IMG/VR virus record: IMGVR_UViG_3300046692_000258
Span: 1 to 55,156 of that record
From: a virus
Length of the DNA stretch: 55,156 nucleotides
Direction: 5' to 3' (one strand)
Both the position numbers and the translations under genes were made by a program. A model generated the notes under the pieces. The model saw only the letters and a program-made list of their open reading frames with translations, was not told the DNA's origin and did no database searches. This document shows positions 22,759 through 34,800 of this stretch, piece by piece; the first letter of the stretch is position 1; every line of letters starts with the position of its first letter.

Positions 22759-23057
22759 GCAATTCGCCCCAGGAAGTCCGTGTTCTTCGTGAAAAGGTCG
22801 AGATCCTCAACGGCGATCGTGGCAATCCGAAACTGGCGGCCCTGCGCCGCGCCGATGGGGAAACGATCGATGGCCTGATCGCTGACATCCGCAAGGCGAT
22901 GACGGCTGGCAAGGTCTCCGCCATCGCCGTGGACATCGAACCGCTGACGTCCTCACCCGTGGCGGGAGCGCCGACGATGAGCGATTTCAATGCCCTACAG
23001 GAAGACGTCGAGAACCTGCACGCCGCCATCACCGCCCTTCGCGCGGCGCTCACATAA
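22755..23057 (+). CDS. Small helical virion protein, 100 aa
   Basis: ATG 22755 overlaps the previous stop (ATGA). The protein MSNSPQEVRVLREKVEILNG starts with a helix, has a middle GETIDGLIADIRKAMTAGKV, and ends with a coiled coil (MSDFNALQEDVENLHAAITA). Possibly a tail needle or fibre-assembly accessory. The family is not recognised. The 63 bases to the next gene hold nothing notable. Confidence 0.65.
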   Translation: MSNSPQEVRVLREKVEILNGDRGNPKLAALRRADGETIDGLIADIRKAMTAGKVSAIAVDIEPLTSSPVAGAPTMSDFNALQEDVENLHAAITALRAALT

Positions 23058-23120
23058 TCCCTATCGCGGGCGCACTGTCTGGGGCATATTATCAACGCTT
23101 AATCAGGGTGATGGCGAGCA

Positions 23121-23552
23121 ATGTTCGGACTTCTTCTCAATGACGATGCGCGGCTGATCCCCTGGGCGGAAGAGAAGATCGGCGGCCCATATGCCGCAGA
23201 TGCGATGGCGGTCGGCTGGGGGGACAGTGAAAGCGTTCGTGCTGTGCTCGTTTACGACTGCTGGTCTCCCGAGCAGTGCCATGTCCATATCACCAGTGAC
23301 GGATCAGGCAGGTTCATCACGCGGAAGTTTCTCGCTGCCGGTTTTTACTTCCCCTTCGTTGTTCATGGCCGTCATCGCATCACGGGTCTCATCCCGCGCA
23401 GCAACGTGCCATCGCTCCGGTTCGCCCGCCATCTCGGGATGAAGCATGAGGGCACGATGCGCGAAGCGGCTACCGGACGCAGCGACATGATCGTGCTCGG
23501 CATGCTCAGGTCAGAATGCCGGTTCCTCCCCAAAGATCTTCGCGGAGAATAA
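23121..23552 (+). CDS. GNAT-type acetyltransferase, virion-cluster
   Basis: 143 residues from ATG 23121. The pattern VRAVLVYDCWSPEQCHVHIT, FITRKFLAAGFYFPFVVHGR, HRITGLIPRSNVPSLRFARH, LGMKHEGTMREAATGRSDMI, VLGMLRSEC fits the GNAT fold, including the beta-alpha 'R-x-x-x-L-G-M-x-x-E-G' end typical of side-chain acetyltransferases. The same kind of protein occurs among tail/internal genes of many podoviruses. The acceptor is unknown, either a host protein hit early after infection or a phage virion protein. Confidence 0.78.
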   Translation: MFGLLLNDDARLIPWAEEKIGGPYAADAMAVGWGDSESVRAVLVYDCWSPEQCHVHITSDGSGRFITRKFLAAGFYFPFVVHGRHRITGLIPRSNVPSLRFARHLGMKHEGTMREAATGRSDMIVLGMLRSECRFLPKDLRGE

Positions 23553-23555
23553 TCC

Positions 23556-24629
23556 ATGTCCACCCCAAAGGCGCCCAAGCCCGATCCGAACATCGGCCTC
23601 TCCGCGATGAAAACCGCCGAGCTTGGCGAAGACTGGCTCGCCATCTCCAAGGAGCAGTTCGCGGCCGAAAACAAGCGCAATGACGAACTGGCCGCGCTGA
23701 CCAAGGAGGTTGCCGCTGACCAGCTCGCCAGCTCCCGCACTGCCCAGGACTGGGCGGCAGAGGATCGCGCGCGGTACAAGACGGTGTTCCAGCCGTTGCA
23801 GGACGAGTTGATCAGCACCGCCAGCACATGGGACAGCAAGGAACGCCAGGACAAGATGGCGTCAGAGGCTCGCGCCGATGTCATCAACAACGCGGCCGCA
23901 CAGGCGGGGCAGCGTGGGCGTGCCATGGCATCGATGGGCGTGAGCCCGGCGAGCGGTCGATATGCCGGTGTCGAGCGTTCGGCAGACACCGCGACCGCGC
24001 TGGCGACGGCCGGGGCCGAGAACAATGCCCGGAACACCATCCGTAAGGAGGCGGTGGCGCTCAAGGGCGATGCCGTGAACATGGGCAACGGCCTGCCCAG
24101 TTCGGCGGCGTCGTCGCTCGGGCTCGGGGTCAACGCCGGTTCGACGGCTGTCGGGACGACGGCTGCCGGCAATGCCGGGTACACGCAGTCGCTCGGCGTG
24201 CTCAAGGATGGCTACGGCACGGCGATGAGCGGCTATGGCCAGCAGGCCAGCATCCTCAACGGGCTCTACAGCAACCAGCTGAGCGCCTGGCAGGCCAAGC
24301 AGCAGTCCGCCGGGGGCATGTTCAATGCGCTGGGCTCGGTCGCCGGTGCCGCCATCATGGCATCGTCGAAGGACTACAAGATGGACAAGGCGCCAGCGAA
24401 AGACGTGCTCGGCGCCGTCCGCGAAATGCCGGTCGAATCGTGGACCTATAAGCCCGGCATCGCCGACGAGGGACGTCACATCGGCCCTTATGCCGAAGAC
24501 TTCCAGGCGGCGACCGGCAAGGGCGATGGCAAGACGATCCCGATCGTCGATGCGATCGGCATCTCGCTCGGGGCCATCCAGGAACTGGATCGCAAGTTGA
24601 CACGCATGGAACGCCGCAAAGCGGCCTGA
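23556..24629 (+). CDS. Internal virion protein with C-terminal S74 chaperone/peptidase-like domain
   Basis: 357 residues. Residues 1-255 are Ala/Gly/Ser-rich and helical (ELGEDWLAISKEQFAAENKR; NDELAALTKEVAADQLASSR; QAGQRGRAMASMGVSPASGR), like ejection proteins. Residues 265-357 match the S74 intramolecular chaperone: SSKDYKMDKAPAKDVLGAVR, EMPVESWTYKPGIADEGRHI, GPYAEDFQAATGKG, IPIVDAIGISLGAIQELDRK. Ser271 and Lys275 fit the Ser/Lys dyad, so the tail may cut itself off after trimer folding. S74 usually ends tailspikes; here it ends a probable internal protein. Confidence 0.75.
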   Translation: MSTPKAPKPDPNIGLSAMKTAELGEDWLAISKEQFAAENKRNDELAALTKEVAADQLASSRTAQDWAAEDRARYKTVFQPLQDELISTASTWDSKERQDKMASEARADVINNAAAQAGQRGRAMASMGVSPASGRYAGVERSADTATALATAGAENNARNTIRKEAVALKGDAVNMGNGLPSSAASSLGLGVNAGSTAVGTTAAGNAGYTQSLGVLKDGYGTAMSGYGQQASILNGLYSNQLSAWQAKQQSAGGMFNALGSVAGAAIMASSKDYKMDKAPAKDVLGAVREMPVESWTYKPGIADEGRHIGPYAEDFQAATGKGDGKTIPIVDAIGISLGAIQELDRKLTRMERRKAA

Positions 24630-24644
24630 CGGAAGGGCAATATC

Positions 24645-25847
24645 ATGGTGAGTTTCGGTATCGGCCTCGGGTCGTTCATGGACGGCGTCAATCAGGGCAT
24701 GCAGTTCGGCAAGACGATCAAGACTGCCGTGCAGGACAGAAAAATCCGCAAGATGGAGCGGGAGGCGATCGACGCGGCGGAGGTCGCCCGGCAGCAGGAC
24801 GGCGCAAAAGGGATCATGGCGCCCCAGCCCGGATACGAGAATGCCCCGGGAAGCGGGCCATATTCAATGCACCTGTCAGGCGATGGTGGCGGTGCAGCCG
24901 CGCCGCCGAGCGCTGAATCTGGCACCAGAGCGGCACCGAAAACCCCCGGCACGTTCATGGACTATTACCGCAAAGTGTCCATGCCGAAGCTCATCGAGGG
25001 CTACCTGAAGAATGGCCAGCCCGAGCGGGCGTCGCAGCTCCAGTCCTATCTCGACAGCGAGGACGGCAAGGGCAAGTTCAAGGACTGGGCGAGCGCTGCC
25101 CAGCGGTTCGCCATGGGCGACAACGAAGGGGGCTTCAAGCGCCTGGCCGACCTCAACAAGCGGCTCGACAACAATATCGAGCTTGATGGCTATGAGGAGG
25201 TGAAGGACGAAAAGACCGGATCAGCCACGGGCGGCTGGCGCGTGAAGTGGAAGGATGCGGATACCGGTAAGGCGTTCACTCAGGACTTTGACACCGCCGA
25301 CGACTTCGCGCGCACCGCGTTGTGGGCGATGTCGCCGGAACAGCAGGCGCAGGCCCGTCTCTCCGAGATGACGGCGGCGCAGAAGGCGCGGGCCGAGGCG
25401 GCGGCGGCGGCGCGCAAGGCAGCGACCGATTTCAATTATGACGTCAAGAAACAGGGATATGGCGCAATCCTCGCAGACCAGCGTGACGATCGCCAGTTCA
25501 AGCGCCAGCAGCAGCGGGACGCCTCACTTTATGGCTATGATGCCGCCCGCGATGCGACGCGGCATGGCTATTCCATGGAGGAGGATACCAATAATCTTCA
25601 GATGAGAGCAGCCCTCAAACTATCAGATGACAGTGGCGAGAAGCCCGAAGATGTGCGGAAATCGCTGGAAACGATCACGAAGCGCCTCGCTGAAACGGAC
25701 ATGTCGTTTTCGAAGCTCTCGCCTGACGAGCAGACGGCGAGGGCGGTGGCGGTGTTGCAGGGTCAGCGTAACGGCGCCCGTGGCGTGATTGGTGGCGGCG
25801 CGCCTGCGGCGTCCGGCGGCCGGGGTGCAATTCCACCGCTATACTGA
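24645..25847 (+). CDS. Internal virion/ejection protein, 400 aa
   Basis: ATG 24645 after GGAAGGG. A glycine-rich hydrophobic start (MVSFGIGLGSFMDGVNQGMQ) and basic helix are followed by a disordered segment (residues 55-110). A helical body comes next: TFMDYYRKVSMPKLIEGYLK, NGQPERASQLQSYLDSEDGK, DNEGGFKRLADLNKRLDNNI. A long Ala/Gln/Lys coiled coil lies near residues 240-330. Position between the S74 protein and the giant protein suggests it is ejected with the DNA. No enzymatic motif was found. Confidence 0.65.
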   Translation: MVSFGIGLGSFMDGVNQGMQFGKTIKTAVQDRKIRKMEREAIDAAEVARQQDGAKGIMAPQPGYENAPGSGPYSMHLSGDGGGAAAPPSAESGTRAAPKTPGTFMDYYRKVSMPKLIEGYLKNGQPERASQLQSYLDSEDGKGKFKDWASAAQRFAMGDNEGGFKRLADLNKRLDNNIELDGYEEVKDEKTGSATGGWRVKWKDADTGKAFTQDFDTADDFARTALWAMSPEQQAQARLSEMTAAQKARAEAAAAARKAATDFNYDVKKQGYGAILADQRDDRQFKRQQQRDASLYGYDAARDATRHGYSMEEDTNNLQMRAALKLSDDSGEKPEDVRKSLETITKRLAETDMSFSKLSPDEQTARAVAVLQGQRNGARGVIGGGAPAASGGRGAIPPLY

Positions 25848-25875
25848 GTTTGCGCGGTGCCGCTGATGGGATAGG

Positions 25876-28800
25876 ATGCATGTCGCATCGCGCATGAGTG
25901 CGGTCGTTCCCCGACCAGCTTCATGCGCGAGTGTGCCCGTGGCCAAGAGCATTTTTCAACAGTCGCCCCTCGATGCCGCTTCTGACGACATCGCGGTTCC
26001 CGCTCTCGACGCACCGCTCTCCGCGCCGAACCTGCCCGCCATCGCGGCGCCCACGGTGCCGACGTTCGAGGCACCAGCGCCGCGCAGCGGGAAGGCGCCC
26101 GGTCCGGTCCCGATCCCTGCCAATCTGAAACCGACGTTCGAGGCGGCGGCCTTGCGCTATCGCGTGCCCGTCAACATCCTGATGGCGATCGCCGAGAAGG
26201 AATCGTCCTACAACCCCATGGCAATGGGAACCCAGACGCAATGGGGCCGGGCCAAGGGAATCTTCCAGTATCTGGACAGCACGGCGGCGGGCATGGGGAT
26301 CAACCCCTACAACCCGGTCCAGTCGATCGATGCCGCCGCGCGCCAGATCCGTGAACGGCTCGACAAGGGCTATTCCATGGCCGATGCGGTCAAGGAGCAT
26401 CACGCCGGCCCGGACCGCAAGCTGTGGGGCGTGAAGACGGCGCGCTATGGCGAGGAGGCTCTGGCGCGCGCGGCGCGGATCAAGTCCGTCCTGGCGCCGG
26501 AATATGACAGGCGTCGCAGCGCCGAGATCGCGCCGACCCTCAATCAGATCATGAGCGCACCGATCCCGCGCAATGAGGCGGAGGCGCGCGCAAGGGACAA
26601 TGTTGCTGAGCCAGAGGACAGCTGGGCCGATGTCGGGCGGAAGTTCTTTTCCCGCATGGGGCCGCTCTTCAAGCATGCGGCCGGCGGCCTGGCGCAGGCT
26701 GTCGTCGAATCGGCCTCCGCGCCGCCCACCGGCGCGCCGCTGACGTCTGACGAATATGTGCAGATGCAGGGGGAAATGGACGCGGGGCTGAAGGTCGCGC
26801 GTGAGCGCGGCCTCGTGCCGGGGCAAACGCTCGCCAGCGCCGCGGCGAAGGATCTCGCCGAGAACAATTATAATTTCGGCGACAGCAAGCTGAAGAAGTA
26901 CCCGACCATGATTGCAGAGAGCGTCGTGCAGATGATCCCGTCTGTCGCAGCCTCGTTCATCACGCGCAACCCCACGATCGGTGCGGCCGGCATGGGCTTG
27001 CAGGTCGGCGGCGACCAATATGCCGAGAGCGTGGAAAGCGGCCGGGAGCGCGACGGCGCTATGCGCGATGCCGTGTTCATGGGCGCGGCCGAAGCGATCG
27101 GTGAGAAGATCCCGCTCGGCATCATCATGAAGCCGGGCGGCCAGTTCCTCAAGCGCACGCTCAAGGCGATGGGCGCCGAAGGCCTGCAGGAAATGTTCAC
27201 GCAGGTTCTCCAGACCGGCTACGACAAGGGTGTCCTGAAGCCCGAGATGAGCTGGGGCGAGGCGATGCAGCAGGTTGTCGATGCCGGGATCGTCGGCGCC
27301 GGCATGGGCGCCTCCTTCTCCGCCATCCACGCGGGCGGCAAGACGGCGATCAACAGGCTGACCGGTCGGGCCGCAAGCACCGATAGCGCAGCAGAAGAGG
27401 CCGGTACCAGCCAGCCCCAGCCGCCCATCACCGAGCGCCCGCAGCCGGCGCCTCCGTCCGGTCCGATGGGCCGTGCGCTTGAACGCGCCCCGATCGCGCC
27501 AGCGCCCATGGATTCGGTGAACGTGCCGATGCCCGTTGACCCCAGTGCGCCGGCCGAGCCGCTCACGCTCGTCACCGCAGGCGTGGAATATCCGGTGCAG
27601 CTCATCGGCCGCACCGATGATGCGACATGGGTGAAGACCGAGAGCGGCGAAGAGCTGCAAATTCCCAATGCCGAGATCGAAGCGGGTACGGTGCAGCTCG
27701 TCACGCCGGGAACCGTCAAGGAAAACGTGACAGTTGCCCCGCCGCCAGTGGTCAAGCCATCCTTGACGACTGAAACCGAGGGCAACTCATCAGCAAATGT
27801 TACAAGTTCGCCAGCACAGGCCTCGCAGGTCAACAAAGCGACCGATCTGAGGGAGGGGCTCAAGGACATGGGGGCTGGCATGGTCGCCGGTCTCATCGAC
27901 ATGTATCATTCCCGCGCCAATGCCGGCGACACGAAGGATGCTAGCGGCACTGCGAGCGCACCTTTGCAGGTCGCCAAGAAGATCCGCGACCGTCGTGCCG
28001 GCGCTGACTTCGCGCGTGATGAAATCGAGCAGATCGTGCGTGCCGCCGATGGCGTCACGGGCAAGGGCGCTGAGCGCCAGGCCGCGCTGCGCGCGATCGT
28101 CGATCAGTTCGCTCCTGAGCAAGTTGACCCACAGACCGGTGAGATCACCCCGGTCGCAACCCCTGCGCCGAAGCCCGTCGCCGTGCCGGATGCCGCCAGC
28201 ATCGATGGCATGACGGAAGAGCAGCTGCGCGAGCGCCTGAAATACCTCTCGTCACAGGCACGCGAGGGCGCCGGCTGGACCAAGCCCATGGTGGTTGAGA
28301 AGAAGCGCGTGATGGACGCGATCGACGCCATGAAGGCGCCAGCACCGGCCATCACCCAGGACGTCATTGCCGAGGCGGAAGCGCAGGCCGCCACGTCGCC
28401 CCTGAACGATCATGCCGAACCGACGGATGCACAGAAAGAGGCGGGGAATTATCGTAAGGGCCATGTGTCGATCGCCGGGCTCGACGTCAGCATCGAGAAC
28501 CCCGCCGGCACCAGCCGCCGCCCTGAGTGGCCGCCGCTCAAGCACAGCTATGGCTATGTGAAGCGCAGCGAGGGTGCCGACGGCGATCATGTCGACGTCT
28601 TCCTTGGCCCCAAGGCCGCCGATCCCGCGAACCCGGTATTCATCGTCGATCAAGTGAACGGCGACGGCTCATGGGACGAACACAAGGTAATGGTCGGCTT
28701 TGCCGACATCGGCGCGGCGCGGCGCGGCTATCTGGCGAACTACGCCAAGGGCTGGAAGGGGCTGGCCGACATCACGGAAATGCCGTTCGACGCCTTCAAG

Positions 28801-31800
28801 GAGTGGGTGAAGGATCCGGCGAACACCGTTTCGCCGGCGGGAACGAAGTTGGGTGTCAGCGCCCCGGCAAAGCCGTCGGGCAAGGCGGCTGACGCCGACG
28901 CAGTGGCCGCAGCAGCAGCCAAGATGCCGAAGGGCTACAAGATCGGGATCGAGGGCGGGAAGGTCGTTCAGGACTTCCCGGATGCCAATATCGGTGACGA
29001 TGGCCGCGTGGTGCTTGGCGATGCCGGCACTCTCACCCAGGCGGAACTTCGCGCGGCGATCAAGGCAGCTGATGACCATGCCAATGTGCTACTCGACGAC
29101 GAGCGCGCCGCGATCGAGGCCTACAAGATCCCGCCTCCGCCGATGAAGGACGCGCCGCCGGCGTCCGACGTCAAGCGTCGCGAACGGATACTGCGCGATG
29201 GCAGGACCAATGGCAGCGAGGCGGATGACAAACTGCTGGGCGAAGCCAGAAGGCAGCAGGATCAGCGGGATAAGGCGGAAGCACGGAAGAGGGAGGAGAC
29301 GCTCGCACCCGCCAATCGTGGCCCTTCCAATTTTGAAACGGCCCTGCGTGAAAAATCCCATGACAAGGAAGAATCCGGCGATGTCATGATCGAAACTGGC
29401 AAGTTCGTTTCGTTCGATAATGCCAAGGCGATTGCCGCAGAAGCCCTCGCGAGCGGCGAATTGAAGAATGAGCCGTTCCAATACAGTAATGTTATGGGAA
29501 TTGCTGCCCGTGACTGGGATCGTATGGTGGAAGCCATGGCTTCACGTCCGGCCACCGCCCCTCAATTCGCCGACAACAAGCTGTTCACCGTAGATAAGGT
29601 CGAAGCCGCCCGCGCACGCCTTCGCGAGAAGATGAACCGCCTCAACAGCGGCGTGGACCCGGAAGTGCTGATCGACGGCATGACGATCGCTGGCGCCTAT
29701 ATCGAGGCCGGTGTTCGCAGCTTCGCCGACTATGCGCGCGCCATGCGCGACGACTTCGGCCAGAAAATCACGCCCTATCTGCTGTCCTTCTGGGAGGGCG
29801 CCAGGAACTATCCCGGTCTCGACAGCGCCGGCATGTCGTCGCCCGACGAATCGCGCACGCTTCACGCGGCGCTGATCGCGGAAGGCCTGCCGGTCGAGGA
29901 AGCCCAGGCGCTCGGGACCGAAGTCGCGACGCCCAAGAAACCACGCAAGGCGCCGGAAGGATCGCGGACGCTGCGCGACGATTATGGCGTGGCGCATATC
30001 GACGGCTGGACGCCGATCGCGGGCGGACAGAATGTCGAGACCGACAACGGCCTCAAGGGCGGCGTGAAGGACGCATTCCTGTCTGACGCCACCGCCTATC
30101 TGCGCGCCGTCGCCTCTGCCCTGCGCGTCATGGGCTTCACGCCCCATGTCAGCGCCAAGGGCAAGGAGGAAAACCCGGTCCAGCGCAGTGCTGGCGGCCC
30201 TGCCATCGCTGGCGACGTCACGCTGACGATGCGTCACCCCGACACCGGCGCGAACGTCCACGCCATCGTCGCGGGGACGGCCATGCGCGGCGCCGTGCCC
30301 ACGAACGCGGCAGGGATTTCCATCCTGTATCGCGTCTCGCGGAAAGACGGCGACAAATATGCGACTTCTGGTGTAAACCGGTGGGCACCCGTTGACCTGA
30401 GCGCCATCGACCTTGCCGACACCATCGAATGGGAGGCCGGCGGCGCAACCCCGGAGCTGGTACGAGATCATGTCCGAGAACCCGAACCTGTTGGACAAGG
30501 CGGCGATCGACGCCGAGTACCGCCGGTACAAGAGCGAGGGCGTGTCGGAGACGATCCCGCTGCGCGACCGGATCCTGAAGGCGTGGGAGCAGGACAGCCC
30601 GCAGATGTGGGCGAGCCTGCAATCGCAGGGACTGACGGAGAAGCTGGCGTTCGTGGTGCAGGAACGGATGTGGCGCCGGCAGGACGAACTGATGAAGGTG
30701 GGGTATCCGGTGACGGACGCGAGGGAGACGGCGGAGCGCGAGGAGCTGATGCTGGAGCCCGAGAGCGAGCCGACGACGGACGAGACACCGGAGGCGGTGG
30801 GCTAGACCTTTTCCCGGCCGCGCCGGAAAAGGCGAAACCCGAGTCCGCGCGCATCGATCCAGCCTCGATCGCGCCAGCACTGCCAAAAACCCCGAGCCCG
30901 GCCAGGTCAGGCCCCGGCAATTTCCATATCGAGAACCCGCTGGACATCGTTGGCGGTGGGCCGGTCGCGCGCTTCGACCGCAACCGCCTGGCGATCGAGA
31001 CCTACAACAGCATCAGGGACGAGGGCAGGGCGGCCTCTGCGCCAGAGCAGCGCGTGCTTGCCGGGTATACCGGCTGGGGCAGCTTCGGGCAGGAGCTGTT
31101 CCAGGGCACATGGGATCGCCCCATGCCCAAGGAGGCATGGGCGGAGCGCGACCGCTGGTTGCGTGACCTTATGGGTAAGGACGAATGGGAGAGCGCGCAG
31201 CGCTCGATCACGAACGCCCATTATACCGACCCGCCGACCGTCATGGCGATGTGGGCGATGATGGAGCGCATGGGCTTCAAGGGCGGGCGCGTGCTCGAAC
31301 CCTCCATGGGCATCGGCAATTTCTTCGGCATGATGCCGTCAGCCATCGCCGAGCGCTCGCAGCTCGCCGGCATCGAACTGGACAGCCTGACGGGCGGCAT
31401 GGCCAAGCTGCTCTATCCTGACGCCAATGTCCGCGTGATGGGCTATCAGGATTCGACGACGCCTGACGGCTTCTATGATGCCGTCATCGGCAACTGGCCG
31501 TTCGAGAACACGACGATTGCCGATCGGCGCTATGATCGCCTGTCGCCCTTCCTGCACGACTATTTCTTTCTCAAGGCCGTCGATCAGGTCCGCGCAGGCG
31601 GCATCGTCATGGGCATCACGTCGTCCGGTTCGATGGACAAGAAGGCGACTGGCATCCGCCGCGAGCTGGCGAAGAAGGCGGAACTGGTCGCGGCCTATCG
31701 CCTGCCGTCCGGCGCTTTCGCCGAATATGCCGGCACGAAGGTTGTTACGGACATCGTCATCCTGCGCAAGCGTGCCGAGCCGATCAGCCTTGCCGACAAT

Positions 31801-34800
31801 GAGGGGTGGATAAACTCGGTACCCTACCGGACGCCGGGCGGCGAGGTGTCGCTCAACGAATATTATGTCGCCAACCCCAGCCACGTCATCGGCACGATCG
31901 ACTTCGGCCATGGCACGACGCGCGGGCGGCCGGGCATGATCGTCCACCGGCCCGACGACATGCGCGAGCAGCTCCAGCGCATCGTGGAGACCGTGCCGGA
32001 AGGCGTCTATGCCGCCGAGGCCCGCGCGCAGCACATCAGCTATGTCGCCAACCACACCGCCGACCGCGAAGGCGCGCTGACGAGCACCGACAAGGGACTG
32101 TTCATCGTTCGCGGCGAGCACCTGGCGCCGGCGGCAGAGGTGCGTCCTTATGCCGTCAAGGACGCGGCGGAGACGGCTGTCCGCGTGGATCAGCTGGGGC
32201 GCATCGTGGATCTGCGCCAGAAATATGCGACGCTCATCGATGCCGAGCGCGCAGGCGATGCCACCGCCGCGCGAAAGGCCCTGAAATCCGCATTCACCGC
32301 ATTCACGGCCAAGCATGGCCCCATCGCCGATTCCTTCGGCCTGTCCTACCTGCGCAAGATCGACGATCCATTCTATCCCGCCATCGCGGCGCTGGAAATC
32401 GACGGCAAGCCCGCAGCGATCCTGTCGCGCAGCACCATGCGCGCCGCGCCCATGATCGACAATCCCAACGTCCCCGAATCGTTCGTCCTTGAGCGCAACG
32501 CCGCCGTGAACCCGTCGCTGGCGGCTATCGCGCAGCGCGCGGGCGTCAGTGAAGACGCGGCGAAAGCGGAACTGCTCGGCTCCGGGGCCGTTTTCGAGCT
32601 GCCCAGCGGGGATATCGTGCCGTCCGACATGTATCTGTCGGGCAATGTCCGGGAGAAGCTCCGTCAGGCAAAGGCCGCCGTGGCCGAGGGCATGGGCCAG
32701 CTTCAGCGCAATGTGGACGCGCTGCAGGCCGTCGTCCCGGCCGATGTGCCCTATTTCAAGATCGAGACGCAGCTGGGCGCCACATGGGTCTCGTCCGACA
32801 TCTATGGCGAGTTCGTCGGCCACATGCTCGGGATGCCCGACGGCAAAGGCGCCGAGGTCCGGTACAATGCCGGCCGCTGGACTGTGCGCATCAGTGACAA
32901 GCTGAAGGCGCGGCCAGAGGCATCGACCGGCTACGGCACGGCCGAATATTCCTTCCAGCGCCTGGTCAACGCGGCCTTCAGCAACCAGACCGTCACCATC
33001 CGCCGCAAGGACAGCGAAGGCGGCACCTATGTCGATCACGCCGCCACCGAGGAGGTGAACGGCAAGATCAGTGAAATGCGGACGAAGTTCGCGGACTGGC
33101 TCTGGTCTGACCCGGAACGGCGCGTCGCGGTGGAGGCGGAATATAACGAGGTCCGCAACGCCTTCGCCACCCCGAAATTCGACGGGTCGTTCCTGCGTTT
33201 CGAGGGCATGGCGCTGTCGCTGGGTAACGGCCCGTTCGACCTTCGCCAGCATCAGGCCGATGCGATCTGGCGCGCGCTCGTGTCCCGCCGCTCGCTCAAC
33301 GCCCATGAGGTGGGCAGCGGCAAGACGTTCACCATGGCCGGCATCGCCGTGGAGAGCCGGCGCTATGGCATCGCCAGGAAGCCGCTGATCCTCGCCCACA
33401 ATGCGAACAGCAAGACGGTCGCCGCCGAGGTCCAGCAGATGTACCCGGCCGCCAAGGTGCTCTACATCGACAATCTGTCGCCTGACAGCATCGACGTGAA
33501 GATGCGCCAGATCGCGAATGACGACTGGGACGCGATCGTCGTGCCGCACAGCCTGATCGATCGCTTCGCATTCCGTGAAGAGACGCTGATGGACATGGCG
33601 CGCGAGGATATCGCCGCGATCGAAGAGGAAGCCTATGCGGCGGCCGAAGACGATGGCGTGTCCATCACGGAAGAGATGTGGGACGATCCCGAGCAGCTGA
33701 AGAAACTGCGCTCGCCCACCGCCAAAGAGCTGGTGAAGATGCGTCAGCGCATCATCGAGACCATCAAGAAGCAGTCCCACCGGGCATCGCGCGAGGGCGC
33801 CATTCCGTTCGAGGAACTGGGCGTCGATATGATCATGGTCGACGAAGCGCACGAGTTTAAGAAGCCGCCGATCAGCACGCGCATGAAGATGAAGGGGCTG
33901 AACACCCAGACGTCCGACCGCTCCATCGCCCTGTCGTTCCTCACGCGCTACGTCCGCGCACAGAACAGCGGCGGCAACGTCCACCTGTTCACCGGCACGC
34001 CTATCACGAACACGCTGACCGAAGTCTTCCACATGATGCGCTACATCATGCAGGAGGAGATGCAGGCCGCCGGTGTCGATCAATGGGACGGCTGGTTCGG
34101 CAGCTTCGCACGCGAGGTTATGGACGTCGAGCAGAACGCCGCGGCGGAATATGAGGCCGTCACGCGCCTGGCAGGCTTCATCAACGTGCCGGAACTGCGC
34201 CGCATGATCGGGCAGTATATGGACGTCGTGTTCGCCGAGGACATGCCGGAAATGCAGCCGCGCCGGACGAAGTCGGGCAAGACGATGGCGGACGAGCTGA
34301 CGGAGGCCGAACGCGCCGAGCTGCTCAACGGCCGGACCGAAGGCGCGATGGACCGGCCTTACAAGAAGGTCATCAACGTCACGTCCGACCTGACGCCGCA
34401 GCAGAAGGTCATCTTCGAGCAGCTGCGCGGCTATGCGCGGCGCTGGCGTTCGATGACGGGCAAGGAGCGCAAGGACGCGATGGCGGCCGGCTCGCCGGAA
34501 TCGCCCATCATCACCGAGGGGCTTGCCGCCAAGGCGTCCTTCGACGTGCGTCTCTATGATGGCGAGGCGTTGGCGGGGCAGGAGGGCCGGGCGCCGGATG
34601 ATCCGGGCAGCAAGGCCTCGCGCGTCGTCGCGAACGTCGGCGAGATCTACCGATCGCATCCACTCGCCACGCAGGTCATCTTCGCCGAGCAGGGCTCGTC
34701 GAACCGCGTAACGCGCAGCCTTGGCCGTGACGGCGACGGCAAGCGCCAGACGCGCAGCTTTGCGACCTTCTCGACGATCCGCGACATCGTCGAGCGGCTG

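Noticed and set aside
30470-30805. Simple indel (sequencing error) instead of an overlapping gene
   Set aside because: The giant frame is open on both sides without any shift and resumes conserved sequence after 30830, so no compensating indel is needed.
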